Assembly: GCA_007128525.1 (NCBI GenBank)
Contig: SKXG01000436.1
Location: 1-19,683 of the forward strand
Length of the DNA stretch: 19,683 bases
DNA from: Pseudomonadales bacterium
GTDB taxonomy: Bacteria > Pseudomonadota > Gammaproteobacteria > Pseudomonadales > Azotimanducaceae
Direction: 5' to 3'
The notes beneath the pieces were generated by a model. The model searched no databases and was not told the DNA's origin. It was given only the letters and a program-made list of their open reading frames with translations. This document shows positions 1-7,972 of the stretch, one piece after another (within the stretch, counting starts at the first letter, position 1; each line of letters begins with the position of its first letter). Both the position numbers and the translations under genes were made by a program.

Positions 1-1515
1 CTGCCGGTGTGGGTCGCGAACTTCGTGTTGATGGAATATGGCTCGGGTGCGGTGATGTCGGTGCCGGGGCACGATCAGCGTGACTGGGAGTTCGCCAGCA
101 AGTACGGCATTTTGATCAAGCAGGTTATCGCACCGGCACCGGATGCCGGCCCGGATGTGGTTTGTGACCTGTCGCGTGCCGCGTTTGTCGACAAGGGCGT
201 GTTGGTGAATTCCGGTGAATTCAGCGGCATGACTTCGGCTCAGGCTTTCGATGCCATTGCCGATGCATTGGCAGCGCGCGATCTCGGTGAGCGCCAGGTC
301 AACTATCGACTGCGCGACTGGGGCATTTCCCGACAGCGCTACTGGGGTTGTCCGATTCCGGTGATCTACTGCGACAAGTGCGGGCCGCAGCCGGTCCCGG
401 AGCAGGATCTGCCGGTGGTGTTACCCACCGATGTGCAGTTTGAGGGTGTGCAGTCGCCGCTGAAGACCATGGACAGCTTCCGCAAGTGCAGCTGTCCGTC
501 CTGTGGTGGGCCGGCCGAACGTGAGACCGACACCTTCGACACCTTTATGGAGTCGTCCTGGTACTACGCGCGCTTTACCTCGCCGGATTCCAACCAGCCA
601 ATGGTTGATGAGCGCGTTGACCTGTGGACGCCAGTGGATCATTACGTCGGTGGCATTGAACACGCCATTTTGCATCTGTTGTATGCGCGGTTCTTCCACA
701 AGTTGATGCGCGATGAAGGTCTGCTGCATTCCGATGAGCCGTTCGAGAAGCTGCTGATGCTCGGCATGGTGCTCAAGGATGGCAAGAAGATGTCCAAGTC
801 GGCGGGTGATGCTGGCAATCCGCAGCACCTGATGGAAAAGTACGGTGCCGATGCGGTGCGTCTGGCGATGATGTTCGCGGCGCCACCGGAGCAGTCGGTG
901 GAGTGGAGTGAATCTGGCGTGGAAGGCGCGGCGCGTTTTCTGCGTCGTCTGCATGCGCTGGTCCAGGATCATGTTGCGGTCGGCGTGCCGGACGCGCTGG
1001 ATCTGTCGGCGCTGTCCGATGAAGCACGTGCGCTGAGACGCAAGACGCATGAAACGCTGTCGCGGGCCGATGACGATTATGGCCGGCGTATCCAGTTCAA
1101 CACTGTGGTTGCAGCCGTTATGGAGCTGTGCAACGCGGTCAGCCGCTGCCCCGCTGATGCGCCACAGGCCCGGGCAGCCATGCACGAAGCATTGACAGTC
1201 GCGGTGCTGGTGCTGTCGCCCATCGCGCCGCATCTGACGCAGGTCTGCTGGCGCGCGCTGGGCAACAGCGGTGATGTGCACCAGGCGCGTTGGCCGGCCG
1301 TTGATGAAGCGGCGCTGGTGCGCGATGAGATCGAGATTGCTGTGCAGGTCAATGGCAAGCTGCGGGGCCGGGTAACGGCGCCGGTAGATGCAGACCAGGC
1401 GCAGGTGCGTGCGCTGGCGTTGTCGAATGACAATGTACAGCGTTTTCTTGAAGGCAAGACTGAGCGCAAGGCCATCTATGTGCCGGGCAAGCTGCTTAAC
1501 ATTGTCGTGGCATAG
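1..1515 (+). CDS. leuS: Leucyl-tRNA synthetase, C-terminal part (5' end outside window)
   Basis: This enzyme charges tRNA-Leu with leucine in the cytoplasm. The reading frame is open from the first base, so the gene begins upstream. About 504 residues are visible, against roughly 860 in the E. coli enzyme, so the HIGH motif and the start of the editing domain are missing. The visible part begins in the CP1 editing domain with the conserved stretch YGSGAVMSVPGHDQRD. It continues with RDWGISRQRYWGCPIP, typical of the return to the catalytic core, and a CxxC pair near base 370. The class I KMSKS signature is at bases 787-801. The anticodon-binding and C-terminal domains follow, ending in the usual VNGKLRG region and a tail near IYVPGKLLNIVVA. 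The next gene, lptE, starts inside its 3' end. Identification is secure from these motifs and from the leuS-lptE-holA order. Confidence 0.97.
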   Translation: MPVWVANFVLMEYGSGAVMSVPGHDQRDWEFASKYGILIKQVIAPAPDAGPDVVCDLSRAAFVDKGVLVNSGEFSGMTSAQAFDAIADALAARDLGERQVNYRLRDWGISRQRYWGCPIPVIYCDKCGPQPVPEQDLPVVLPTDVQFEGVQSPLKTMDSFRKCSCPSCGGPAERETDTFDTFMESSWYYARFTSPDSNQPMVDERVDLWTPVDHYVGGIEHAILHLLYARFFHKLMRDEGLLHSDEPFEKLLMLGMVLKDGKKMSKSAGDAGNPQHLMEKYGADAVRLAMMFAAPPEQSVEWSESGVEGAARFLRRLHALVQDHVAVGVPDALDLSALSDEARALRRKTHETLSRADDDYGRRIQFNTVVAAVMELCNAVSRCPADAPQARAAMHEALTVAVLVLSPIAPHLTQVCWRALGNSGDVHQARWPAVDEAALVRDEIEIAVQVNGKLRGRVTAPVDADQAQVRALALSNDNVQRFLEGKTERKAIYVPGKLLNIVVA

Positions 1516-2020
1516 CCGCCCGCAAGCGCTGCGCCTGGCGCTGCTCGGCCTGGCCGTCGGCCTGCTGGCTGGCTGCGGCTTTCAATTGCGTGGCACGGGT
1601 GCCATGCAGGATCTGCCACCGCTGTATTTGCACGGTGATCAGCGCAGCGAAACCTGGCAGCGTGTGCAGCGCAGCCTGGATCTGTCTGGTGCCGAGCTGG
1701 TCAGCGAGCCCGATGCCCGCGCCTGGCGGGTTCGCATTGCCAATGAGCGCGAGTCTGAGCGAACGCTGACGGTGACTGATCGCGCGCTGGCCGCGGATTT
1801 CGAGCTGACCCTGGAAGTCGAATACGAAGTGCGTGATGCCGCCGACGATGTGCTACGCAGCCTGAGCCGCGCCGAAGTATCGCGTGTTTACCGGCTGGAC
1901 CCGGACAACGTGGCCGGCAGCGCCCGGGAACGGGAACTGCTGCGTGGCGAGATGGCGCAGGAACTGGCGCAGCAGGTGCTCGGTGCGCTGAGTTCGCTCG
2001 CCAGACAACAGGATGGCTGA
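1478..2020 (+). CDS. lptE: LPS-assembly lipoprotein LptE
   Basis: LptE is the outer-membrane lipoprotein that plugs and supports LptD in lipopolysaccharide export to the cell surface. The predicted protein is about 180 residues (E. coli LptE has 193). It has a hydrophobic signal segment followed by a lipobox ending LLAGC, with the lipidated cysteine codon at 1574-1576, and then GFQLRGTG, the usual start of mature LptE. I chose the ATG at 1478 because an AAGG lies 6 bases upstream and the signal peptide then has a sensible length. A TTG at 1502 is a possible alternative. In-frame ATGs at 1388, 1427 and 1433 lie deeper inside leuS and give an overlong leader. The gene overlaps leuS by 38 bp and shares one base with holA (TGATG), so all three are probably co-transcribed. 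Function is assigned from the lipobox, length and gene order; the exact start is uncertain. Confidence 0.9.
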   Translation: MCRASCLTLSWHSRPQALRLALLGLAVGLLAGCGFQLRGTGAMQDLPPLYLHGDQRSETWQRVQRSLDLSGAELVSEPDARAWRVRIANERESERTLTVTDRALAADFELTLEVEYEVRDAADDVLRSLSRAEVSRVYRLDPDNVAGSARERELLRGEMAQELAQQVLGALSSLARQQDG

Positions 2021-3054
2021 TGCCGATCTATCCGGAACAGCTGGGCAAACACCTCGACCCCAAAGCTGGTCTTGCGGCCGTCTATCTGGTGACCGGCAAC
2101 GAGCCGTTGCTGGTGCAGGAGTGCTGTGACGACATCATCGCGGCTGCGCGCGCTGCGGGTCACGATGAATGGGAGCGGGTCGATGTCGCGTCCGGTTTTG
2201 ACTGGGAAAGCCTGCGTGAGCTGGCCGGAGCCCAGTCGCTGTTTGCCAGCCGTCGCGTTCTGGATCTGCGTCTGGCTTCTGCCAACCAGCTCGATCGTGC
2301 TGCCTCGACAGCGCTGCGCGACTATCTCCAAGCGCCGTTTGACGACCTCATCGTGCTGATCCGGGTGGAGCAGCTGGACGGGCGCAAGCGTCAGAGTGCC
2401 TGGTTCAAGGCCATCGACAAGCAGGGTGTCGTCGTACAGATCTGGCCACTCGGTCCGAGTCAGCTGGGGCGTTGGCTGCAGGCCCGCTGTCGCAAGGCCG
2501 GGCTGCAATTACAGCCGGATGCCCTCAATTACCTGGCCGGCAGGGTGGAAGGTAATCTGCTGGCTGCGGTGCAGGAAATCGAGAAACTGCGTCTGCTCGA
2601 GTTGCCGCAGCCACTTACAGCGGCAGCCGTGCGTGATGCTGTCGTCGACGCCAGTCACTACGACAGCTTCGACCTGTGCGATGCCGCACTCGCCGGGCAG
2701 GGTGCCAAAGTCTGCCACATACTAAATGTGCTGCGTGCCGAGGGGCTGGCGCCGCTGGCGGTCCTGGGTGCGGTGCAGTTTCAGCTGCGTCAGCTGCAGG
2801 GCACCGTGGAAGCGCGTCTGCCACCGGCCAAGGCGCGTCTGATGGACAGTGCCCGGGGCCGGCTGACGCCGGCCCATTATGATGCCTTGCTGCAGTTGTG
2901 CTGGCTGGTGGATCAGCAGAGCAAAGGCGCGTGCGCCGGTGATGCCTGGCAGACGCTGGAATTGATTCTGTTGCAGATTGCCGGCGTCCGAAACCTGCCG
3001 CCACTGCTCGAATACGCCCGTTATCTGCAACCGGCCTGGCGTCAGAGCACCTGA
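2020..3054 (+). CDS. holA: DNA polymerase III subunit delta
   Basis: HolA is the delta subunit of the clamp loader, which opens the beta sliding clamp so it can be loaded on primed DNA. The protein is 344 residues, the usual length. It starts MPIYPEQLGKHL and contains YLVTGNEPLLVQEC, typical of the N-terminal AAA+-like domain of delta. Further on are the family-like stretches LAGAQSLFASRRVLDLRL, LGRWLQARCRKAGLQL and NLLAAVQEIEKLRLL. The C-terminal collar domain contains FQLRQLQ and a closing LELILLQIAGV. The start codon overlaps the lptE stop codon by one base, implying translational coupling. In E. coli nadD comes next, but here the following gene runs on the opposite strand and overlaps the last 13 bases. 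Identification is from family-like sequence and synteny. Confidence 0.95.
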   Translation: MPIYPEQLGKHLDPKAGLAAVYLVTGNEPLLVQECCDDIIAAARAAGHDEWERVDVASGFDWESLRELAGAQSLFASRRVLDLRLASANQLDRAASTALRDYLQAPFDDLIVLIRVEQLDGRKRQSAWFKAIDKQGVVVQIWPLGPSQLGRWLQARCRKAGLQLQPDALNYLAGRVEGNLLAAVQEIEKLRLLELPQPLTAAAVRDAVVDASHYDSFDLCDAALAGQGAKVCHILNVLRAEGLAPLAVLGAVQFQLRQLQGTVEARLPPAKARLMDSARGRLTPAHYDALLQLCWLVDQQSKGACAGDAWQTLELILLQIAGVRNLPPLLEYARYLQPAWRQST

Positions 3055-3590
3055 GTACCGGCCTCCCGGCCCAGTTCGATCAGACGCAGCACGCCATCGG
3101 CGTTGCTCAGGCGCGTTACCGAGCCGTTGTCGGGTCGAAACACCACCACCCGGTCGTCTTGCTGGGCCAGCCCGACCGCGGCATTGATGGCCACGAAATG
3201 GCTGAAGATCACCGTGTCCTGCTCCAGTGACAGCAGGCACTGCGCCAGCGTGTTGCGCCACTGTTTCAGTTCTTCGGGCTGATCGCGCCAGCGGCTTTGC
3301 ATAAAGCCACGCAGCCACTCGCTGCGGGCCTTCAGATCCGGCGTCGGCGATGGGATCTCAGCCACCCGTTCTTCGATGGCCGCTTCGACGCCCCACATAC
3401 GGGTCAGCGCATCCGAGGTCTCCCGGGCGCGCGCCAGCGGGCTGGACAGCACGGTCAGCGGCCCCCGAGGCGCCAGCGCACGGGCTGTGGCTTCCGCCTG
3501 CTGCTGTCCGGTCTCGTCCAGGCCCGGATCATGGTGGCCGTCGAAACCTGCCGCCGCTTTACCGTGTCGAACGAAATAGATGGTTGCCAT
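3042..3590 (-). CDS. Histidine phosphatase family protein (SixA/phosphoglycerate-mutase-like)
   Basis: This is a small cytoplasmic member of the histidine phosphatase superfamily, about 182 residues. It opens with the phosphate-binding motif FVRHGKA, whose histidine accepts the phosphoryl group. The family pattern continues with LDETGQQQAEATARAL, then LSSPLARARETSDAL holding the second arginine, and a second catalytic histidine in IFSHFVAIN. The RHGKA form resembles SixA-type phosphohistidine phosphatases. Alpha-ribazole phosphatase (CobC) belongs to the same superfamily and cannot be excluded, given the divergent cobS gene. I chose the ATG at 3590 because an AGGAG lies 9 bases upstream; a TTG two codons earlier sits too close to that site. 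Its end overlaps the end of holA by 13 bp. The substrate is not determinable from the sequence. Confidence 0.85.
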   Translation of the reverse strand: MATIYFVRHGKAAAGFDGHHDPGLDETGQQQAEATARALAPRGPLTVLSSPLARARETSDALTRMWGVEAAIEERVAEIPSPTPDLKARSEWLRGFMQSRWRDQPEELKQWRNTLAQCLLSLEQDTVIFSHFVAINAAVGLAQQDDRVVVFRPDNGSVTRLSNADGVLRLIELGREAGTQVL

Positions 3591-3674
3591 GGGCAAATGC
3601 TCCTGTGATCGTGGGCTTCGGATCAGACCGCACCTGGCAGTCCAGCGCAGAATCCGATGTGCGAGGCCCCCAAG

Positions 3675-3707
3675 GATAATGGTTAAATAGCCCGGTTAGT
3701 AACCGGG
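3675..3707 (+). promoter_or_regulatory. Candidate cobS promoter and operator palindrome
   Basis: The 131-bp gap between the divergent phosphatase and cobS genes holds a GATAAT at 3675-3680, which resembles a -10 box; no convincing -35 was found. Just downstream is a perfect palindrome, CCCGGTTAGTAACCGGG, at 3691-3707, with 8-bp arms around one central base. It ends 14 bases before the cobS ATG and 3 bases before the AGGA of its ribosome-binding site. This position would suit a repressor site. The one-base centre argues against an RNA hairpin terminator. The palindrome is directly visible; its role is inference. Confidence 0.45.
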
Positions 3708-3721
3708 ATCAGGAACGCAGC

Positions 3722-4735
3722 ATGATAAAGCAGGAAGATGAACAGGGTTTGTCAGCGGACATGATGCCCGATATCAAAGTCAACGTGCGTGAGGTGTTCG
3801 GGCTCGAGCAGGACCTCGAAGTGCCGGCGTTCAGTCGTGCCACCGAATATGTACCTGACATTGATACGGACTACCGCTTCGATCCGCAGACCACGCTGGC
3901 GATCCTGGCCGGTTTTTCACACAACCGCCGGGTGATGGTGCAGGGCTATCACGGCACCGGCAAGTCCACCCACATTGAGCAGGTTGCTGCGCGGCTGAAC
4001 TGGCCTTGCATTCGGGTCAACCTCGACAGCCACATCAGCCGGATTGATCTGGTTGGTAAGGATGCGATTGTACTGCAGGACGGTAAGCAGATTACCGAGT
4101 TCAAGGAAGGCATCCTGCCCTGGGCGCTGCAGCACCCCACGGCACTGGTGTTCGATGAGTATGACGCGGGCCGGCCAGACGTGATGTTCGTGATTCAGCG
4201 CGTGCTGGAAGTGGAAGGCAAGCTGACGCTGCTCGACCAGAACCGGGTGATCAAACCGCACCCGGCGTTTCGACTGTTCGCCACCACCAACACCATCGGT
4301 CTGGGTGATACCACGGGCCTCTACCATGGCACGCAGCAGATCAACCAGGGTCAGATGGACCGCTGGAACATTGTCACCACGCTTAACTACCTGGAACACG
4401 ATGCCGAGGTGGATATCGTCCTGAGCAAGGAGCCGACGTGGCGCACCGAAGAAGGCCGCAAGCTGATCTCCCAGATGGTTGCGGTTGCTGAACTGACGCG
4501 GGCCGGCTTCGTGAACGGTGATATCTCGGTGGTGATGTCGCCAAGAACAGTGATTACCTGGGCAGAAAACACCGAGATCTTCGGCGATCCGGCGTTCGCG
4601 TTCCGCGTGTCCTTCCTGAACAAGTGCGATGAAATGGAACGGCCCATCGTGGCTGAGTATTACCAGCGCTGTCTGGGACAGGACCTGGGCGATGCCACCG
4701 AAGGGATCAAGCTCAAAGCCGCCCGTATGCCATGA
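3722..4735 (+). CDS. cobS: Cobaltochelatase-type AAA+ ATPase CobS
   Basis: CobS is the AAA+ motor of the aerobic cobaltochelatase CobNST, which uses ATP to insert cobalt into hydrogenobyrinic acid diamide. The 337-residue protein matches the family closely by eye. It has [18 protein letters not shown] near residues 20-36 and the Walker A GYHGTGKS at 75-82. Next come [16 protein letters not shown] at 101-116, the Walker B ALVFDEYD at 141-148 and the sensor ATTN at 187-190. The ATG at 3722 has an AGGA 7 bases upstream. The stop codon overlaps the cobT start (ATGA), so the two are translated together, as expected for partners of one ring complex. No cobN or other B12 gene is in the window, so the metal and substrate could differ from the textbook case. 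The CobS family call is firm; the physiological role is inferred. Confidence 0.93.
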   Translation: MIKQEDEQGLSADMMPDIKVNVREVFGLEQDLEVPAFSRATEYVPDIDTDYRFDPQTTLAILAGFSHNRRVMVQGYHGTGKSTHIEQVAARLNWPCIRVNLDSHISRIDLVGKDAIVLQDGKQITEFKEGILPWALQHPTALVFDEYDAGRPDVMFVIQRVLEVEGKLTLLDQNRVIKPHPAFRLFATTNTIGLGDTTGLYHGTQQINQGQMDRWNIVTTLNYLEHDAEVDIVLSKEPTWRTEEGRKLISQMVAVAELTRAGFVNGDISVVMSPRTVITWAENTEIFGDPAFAFRVSFLNKCDEMERPIVAEYYQRCLGQDLGDATEGIKLKAARMP

Positions 4736-6567
4736 CGACGGATGACAAGGACCAACCGCTCGAGCTTTTCAAGCGGGCCACGACCGCAACCATCCGGGCG
4801 CTTGCCGAGGATGATGAGCTCGAAGTGATCTTTGCGCCGGGCGCCGCCGGCGTGTCTGGTCGCGTGATGCGTGTGCCTGCGCCGCCGCTTGGCGCCTCGG
4901 ATGCGGAAATCGATGCGGTACGCGGCCAGGCGGACCAGCTGGCCCTGCGGCTGCGCCATCACGATGACGGCCTGCACCGGCGCAAGGCGCCGCCTCAGGG
5001 CACTGCTCATGAATTGTTCGAATGGCTCGAAGATGCGCGTGTGGCGGCCATCGGTGCCGAGCGCATGGCCGGTGTCGCCTCTAACCTGGATGCGAGCCTG
5101 GATGCGCTGTGTCGACAGGCCGCATTCGACTTGATCACCACTGAGACGGATGCGCCCCTCAGTGTTGCGGTTGGCTTGCTGGTTCGGGAGCAATTGACCG
5201 GCCGTCCACTGCCGCCAGCGGCCGAAAACGTAGCGCGCTTCTGGCGCGATTATGTCAGCTCCCAGATAGGCGATGCCGTCGATGCGCTGCGTGAGCGCGT
5301 ACATGATCAGGGCGCCTATGCCGATTCATGCCGGCGGATTCTTGCCGAGCTGGGCCTGGCTGACGATCTTCAAGAGCCGCCGCCCAGCGACAGTCAGGAT
5401 GATCTGGAAAGCCTCAGTGAGGAGCACAACCCGGAGCCTGAGCTGTTGCCACAGGACAGTCCGGCAGAGGCGGATACGCAACAGGGCGAAGATGGTGACA
5501 GCGAAGTCAGCGATATGGCGGCGGATGCCGAAATGGAGCTCGCTGACAGCAGCACCGACATGGACCCGGATGCGGAAATGCCGACGTTGCAGGACGCGGC
5601 AGGGCGTATCAACGCGGATGTGAACTACCAGGCCTATACGCGCGCCTTTGATGAAGTGGTCCGTGCCGATGAAATCGTTGACGGGGAAGAGCTGTCCAAG
5701 TTGCGCGTATTGCTCGATCAGCAGCTGGTGCCGCTGCAGCACGCCACGGCCAAGTTGGCTAACCGGCTGCAACGCCGGCTTATGGCCAGGCAGAACCGTA
5801 CCTGGCAGTTCGATCTCGATGAAGGGATGCTGGACAGCGGCCGGCTGGCGTCCGTCGTCGTCGATGCCATGAATCCGCTGGCGTACAAACAGGAAAAAGA
5901 CACCAACTTTCGTGACACCGTCGTCAGCCTGCTGATCGACAGTTCAGGCTCGATGCGTGGACGTTCGATCACCATTGCTGCGGTGTGCGCCGACATATTG
6001 GGCAGGACGCTTGAGCGCTGTGGCGTTCGCGTTGAGATCCTGGGTTTCACAACGCGGGCCTGGCGTGGCGGACAATCACGCGAAGCCTGGCTGGCTGACG
6101 GCAAACCGGCAAATCCTGGCCGGCTGAACGATCTGCGACACATCATCTATAAGGCTGCGGATGAGCCATGGCGGCGCGCGCGCCGAAATCTTGGCCTGAT
6201 GATGCGGGAAGAGCTGCTCAAGGAGAACATCGACGGTGAGGCGCTGATCTGGGCGCACAACCGGCTGGTCACGCGCCCGGAACAGCGCAAAGTTCTGATG
6301 GTGATTTCTGATGGTCTGCCGGTGGACAACTCCACACTACTGGTGAATCCCAGCAATTATCTCGAGCAGCACCTGAAGTATGCGATCGACATCATCGAGA
6401 ACCGGTCGCCGGTCGAGCTGATCGCCATCGGTATCGGCCATGATGTCACCCATCATTACAGCCGGGCCGTCACCATCATGGATGCCGAGCAGCTTGGTGG
6501 TGCAATGACCGAGCAGCTTGCTTCTTTGTTTGATGTGCCTGTGGGACGTGGCCGTGTCCTTATCTGA
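4732..6567 (+). CDS. cobT: Cobaltochelatase-type VWA subunit CobT
   Basis: CobT is the von Willebrand A partner that forms a two-tiered complex with CobS in the aerobic cobaltochelatase. The product has 611 residues, close to known CobT proteins. The N-terminal part (about 1-215) is helical. It is followed by a strongly acidic, low-complexity stretch (about 220-295) rich in Asp, Glu and Ser, as in other CobT proteins. The C-terminal half carries a VWA domain with the MIDAS motif LLIDSSGSM, whose first Asp is near residue 403, and a later VISDGLP that supplies another metal-site Asp. The ATG overlaps the cobS stop by 4 bp and has no evident ribosome-binding site, which suggests translational coupling. 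A Nudix gene starts within its last codons. The family call is firm; whether the complex inserts cobalt here is unknown because CobN is not in view. Confidence 0.92.
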   Translation: MTTDDKDQPLELFKRATTATIRALAEDDELEVIFAPGAAGVSGRVMRVPAPPLGASDAEIDAVRGQADQLALRLRHHDDGLHRRKAPPQGTAHELFEWLEDARVAAIGAERMAGVASNLDASLDALCRQAAFDLITTETDAPLSVAVGLLVREQLTGRPLPPAAENVARFWRDYVSSQIGDAVDALRERVHDQGAYADSCRRILAELGLADDLQEPPPSDSQDDLESLSEEHNPEPELLPQDSPAEADTQQGEDGDSEVSDMAADAEMELADSSTDMDPDAEMPTLQDAAGRINADVNYQAYTRAFDEVVRADEIVDGEELSKLRVLLDQQLVPLQHATAKLANRLQRRLMARQNRTWQFDLDEGMLDSGRLASVVVDAMNPLAYKQEKDTNFRDTVVSLLIDSSGSMRGRSITIAAVCADILGRTLERCGVRVEILGFTTRAWRGGQSREAWLADGKPANPGRLNDLRHIIYKAADEPWRRARRNLGLMMREELLKENIDGEALIWAHNRLVTRPEQRKVLMVISDGLPVDNSTLLVNPSNYLEQHLKYAIDIIENRSPVELIAIGIGHDVTHHYSRAVTIMDAEQLGGAMTEQLASLFDVPVGRGRVLI

Positions 6568-7132
6568 GGCTTCACTGGCGCAGCAACTCGATGCCTATCT
6601 GGCCGAGTATCCGGATGAAGCCGGCACGGTCGAACGGTTCTTTGAACTGCTAAACGGGCATCGGGATTGCTATGAGCGAACCTGCTGGGCAGGGCACGTC
6701 ACCGGTTCTGCCTGGTTGGTTGATGCAACCGGGCGGGCGGTGTTGCTGACCCACCACCGCAAGCTCGGCAGCTGGTTCCAGCTCGGCGGCCACAGCGATG
6801 GCGACCCGGACACCCTGGCGGTTGCGCAGCGCGAAGGTGAGGAAGAGTCCGGGCTGTGTCTGGCACCGGTGCAGGCGCGCATCCTTGATATCGACATTCA
6901 TGAGATTCCAGCGCGCAAGCAGGACCCTGCGCACCATCACTTTGATGTGCGCTATGCCTTTGTCAGCCGCTCGGGACGGGATTATCGCGTCAGCGCCGAA
7001 TCCCATGACCTGGCCTGGGTACCGATCGATGCGCTTCACAGCTACACCGAGGAGCCGTCGATGATGCGCATGGCCGGCAAGTGGCAGCGCTGGTTGGCTG
7101 ATGGCAGATTTCGAAATGATATCGGAGACTGA
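6554..7132 (+). CDS. Nudix hydrolase (MutT-like), third gene of the cobST cluster
   Basis: This is a Nudix-superfamily hydrolase of about 192 residues, expected to cleave a nucleoside diphosphate linked to another group; the substrate is unknown. The Nudix box is GGHSDGDPD followed by REGEEESGL at about residues 93-101. The central glutamates needed for metal binding are present. The first box glutamate is replaced, with aspartates nearby, as in a Nudix subgroup I recall having GGH-DGD boxes. Before the box, [14 protein letters not shown] is also family-like. I chose the GTG at 6554, preceded by a GGGA 7 bases away, giving a 14-bp overlap with cobT. An ATG at 6533 is the main alternative. The tight overlap suggests co-expression with cobST. 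Whether it acts in the same pathway is open. Confidence 0.85.
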   Translation: MSLSEASLAQQLDAYLAEYPDEAGTVERFFELLNGHRDCYERTCWAGHVTGSAWLVDATGRAVLLTHHRKLGSWFQLGGHSDGDPDTLAVAQREGEEESGLCLAPVQARILDIDIHEIPARKQDPAHHHFDVRYAFVSRSGRDYRVSAESHDLAWVPIDALHSYTEEPSMMRMAGKWQRWLADGRFRNDIGD

Positions 7133-7136
7133 AACC

Positions 7137-7889
7137 ATGGATCAGAATGCGCCGCGGCCCGCAGCGACTTTGCTGCTGGTCCGTGAATCCGCCCAGGGCC
7201 CCGAGGTCTTTATGGTGCGCCGGCCGGGCGCGGCCGACTTTGGTGGCATGTATGTGTTCCCCGGAGGCAAGGTCGATGCCTCGGATGCCAGCCTTGGCGA
7301 CCTCTGTGTCGACCTGGACGATACCATCGCCAGTCAGCGGCTCGGCCTTGATGCCGGTGGCCTGGCGTACTGGGTGGCCGCCATCCGGGAATCCTTCGAG
7401 GAGGCCGGCGCGCTGCTCGCTTACCGATCCGGCGCGCCGGTCGGTTTTGCCGACGAAACCCTGCGCCAGCGCTTCGACATTTATCGTCACCAGATGCAGG
7501 CCGGCGCCCTCAGTCTGCTCGAGCTGTGCCAACGGGAAGCGCTGGAAATTGCCACTGATCGCGTGCACTACTTCAGCCACTGGATCACGCCAAAGAATGT
7601 CGGCCGGCGCTATGACACCCGCTTCTTTCTGGCACCGATGCCGGCTGATCAGGTGGTCAACCACCATGCAGAAGAGCTGACAGACAGCTGTTGGGTGCGG
7701 CCAGCCGATGCTCTGGCGCACCATGAAGACAAGCGCTGGCAGATGATCTACCCGACCTTGATGACCCTGCGTACGCTGGCCGAGTACCGCAGCATCGACG
7801 GCCTCATTGATGCGGTTCGGAACTGGGCGCATCATCCGGAAGTGACCGCTACCCACAATCAGCAGGGGATGCAGCCGCTGCCCCGTTGA
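7137..7889 (+). CDS. Nudix hydrolase of the NUDT7/NUDT19 (CoA-diphosphatase-like) type
   Basis: A second Nudix protein, 250 residues, unlike the preceding one. It contains FGGMYVFPGGKVDASD at about residues 35-50, then an insertion of about 30 residues before AAIRESFEEAGALL at about 81-94. This interrupted box, with GGKVD separated from REsfEEaG, is characteristic of the NUDT19-like group. Some members of that group hydrolyse CoA and acyl-CoA to phosphopantetheine products. The C-terminal half includes FSHWITPKNVGRRYDTRFFL, typical of that group. I chose the ATG at 7137 because a GGAG at 7124-7127 lies 9 bases upstream; an in-frame ATG at 7101 lies inside the preceding gene. It follows the first Nudix gene by 4 bases and probably ends the cobST transcription unit. 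CoA as substrate is inference. Confidence 0.85.
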   Translation: MDQNAPRPAATLLLVRESAQGPEVFMVRRPGAADFGGMYVFPGGKVDASDASLGDLCVDLDDTIASQRLGLDAGGLAYWVAAIRESFEEAGALLAYRSGAPVGFADETLRQRFDIYRHQMQAGALSLLELCQREALEIATDRVHYFSHWITPKNVGRRYDTRFFLAPMPADQVVNHHAEELTDSCWVRPADALAHHEDKRWQMIYPTLMTLRTLAEYRSIDGLIDAVRNWAHHPEVTATHNQQGMQPLPR

Positions 7890-7897
7890 GGGAACTT

Positions 7898-7972
7898 GCC
7901 GGACAGTCCGGCCACTAAATCCGCATGGTGGTGCCTGACGGGTGCCTGAACACAGCGTATGGAGGTGCCTGG
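7898..7972 (+). promoter_or_regulatory. Palindrome and three GGTGCCTG direct repeats before the GST gene
   Basis: The 83-bp gap before the GST-like gene holds two structures. First is a perfect palindrome GCCGGACAGTCCGGC at 7898-7912 (7-bp arms, one central base). Second are three direct copies of GGTGCCTG starting at 7930, 7941 and 7964. They are spaced 11 and 23 bp apart, close to one and two helical turns. The third copy overlaps the GGAGG ribosome-binding site at 7961-7965. This could be a regulator-binding array or a trace of slippage. No clear -35/-10 pair was found. The structures are seen directly; a regulatory role is inference. Confidence 0.35.

Noticed and set aside
421..1281. A 286-codon minus-strand open frame inside leuS
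   Set aside because: It is antisense to conserved leucyl-tRNA synthetase sequence and has the composition of a shadow frame.
1388..1477. Upstream ATGs (1388, 1427, 1433) as the lptE start
   Set aside because: They would place a long non-hydrophobic leader before the lipoprotein signal peptide, deep inside leuS.
3597..3721. Possible cobalamin riboswitch before cobS
   Set aside because: The gap is only about 130 bp and lacks a B12-box-like conserved segment; a riboswitch of this class needs a longer structured leader.
7925..7972. ATG at 7925 as the GST gene start
   Set aside because: No ribosome-binding site precedes it, while the ATG at 7973 has GGAGG at ideal spacing and gives the normal family length.
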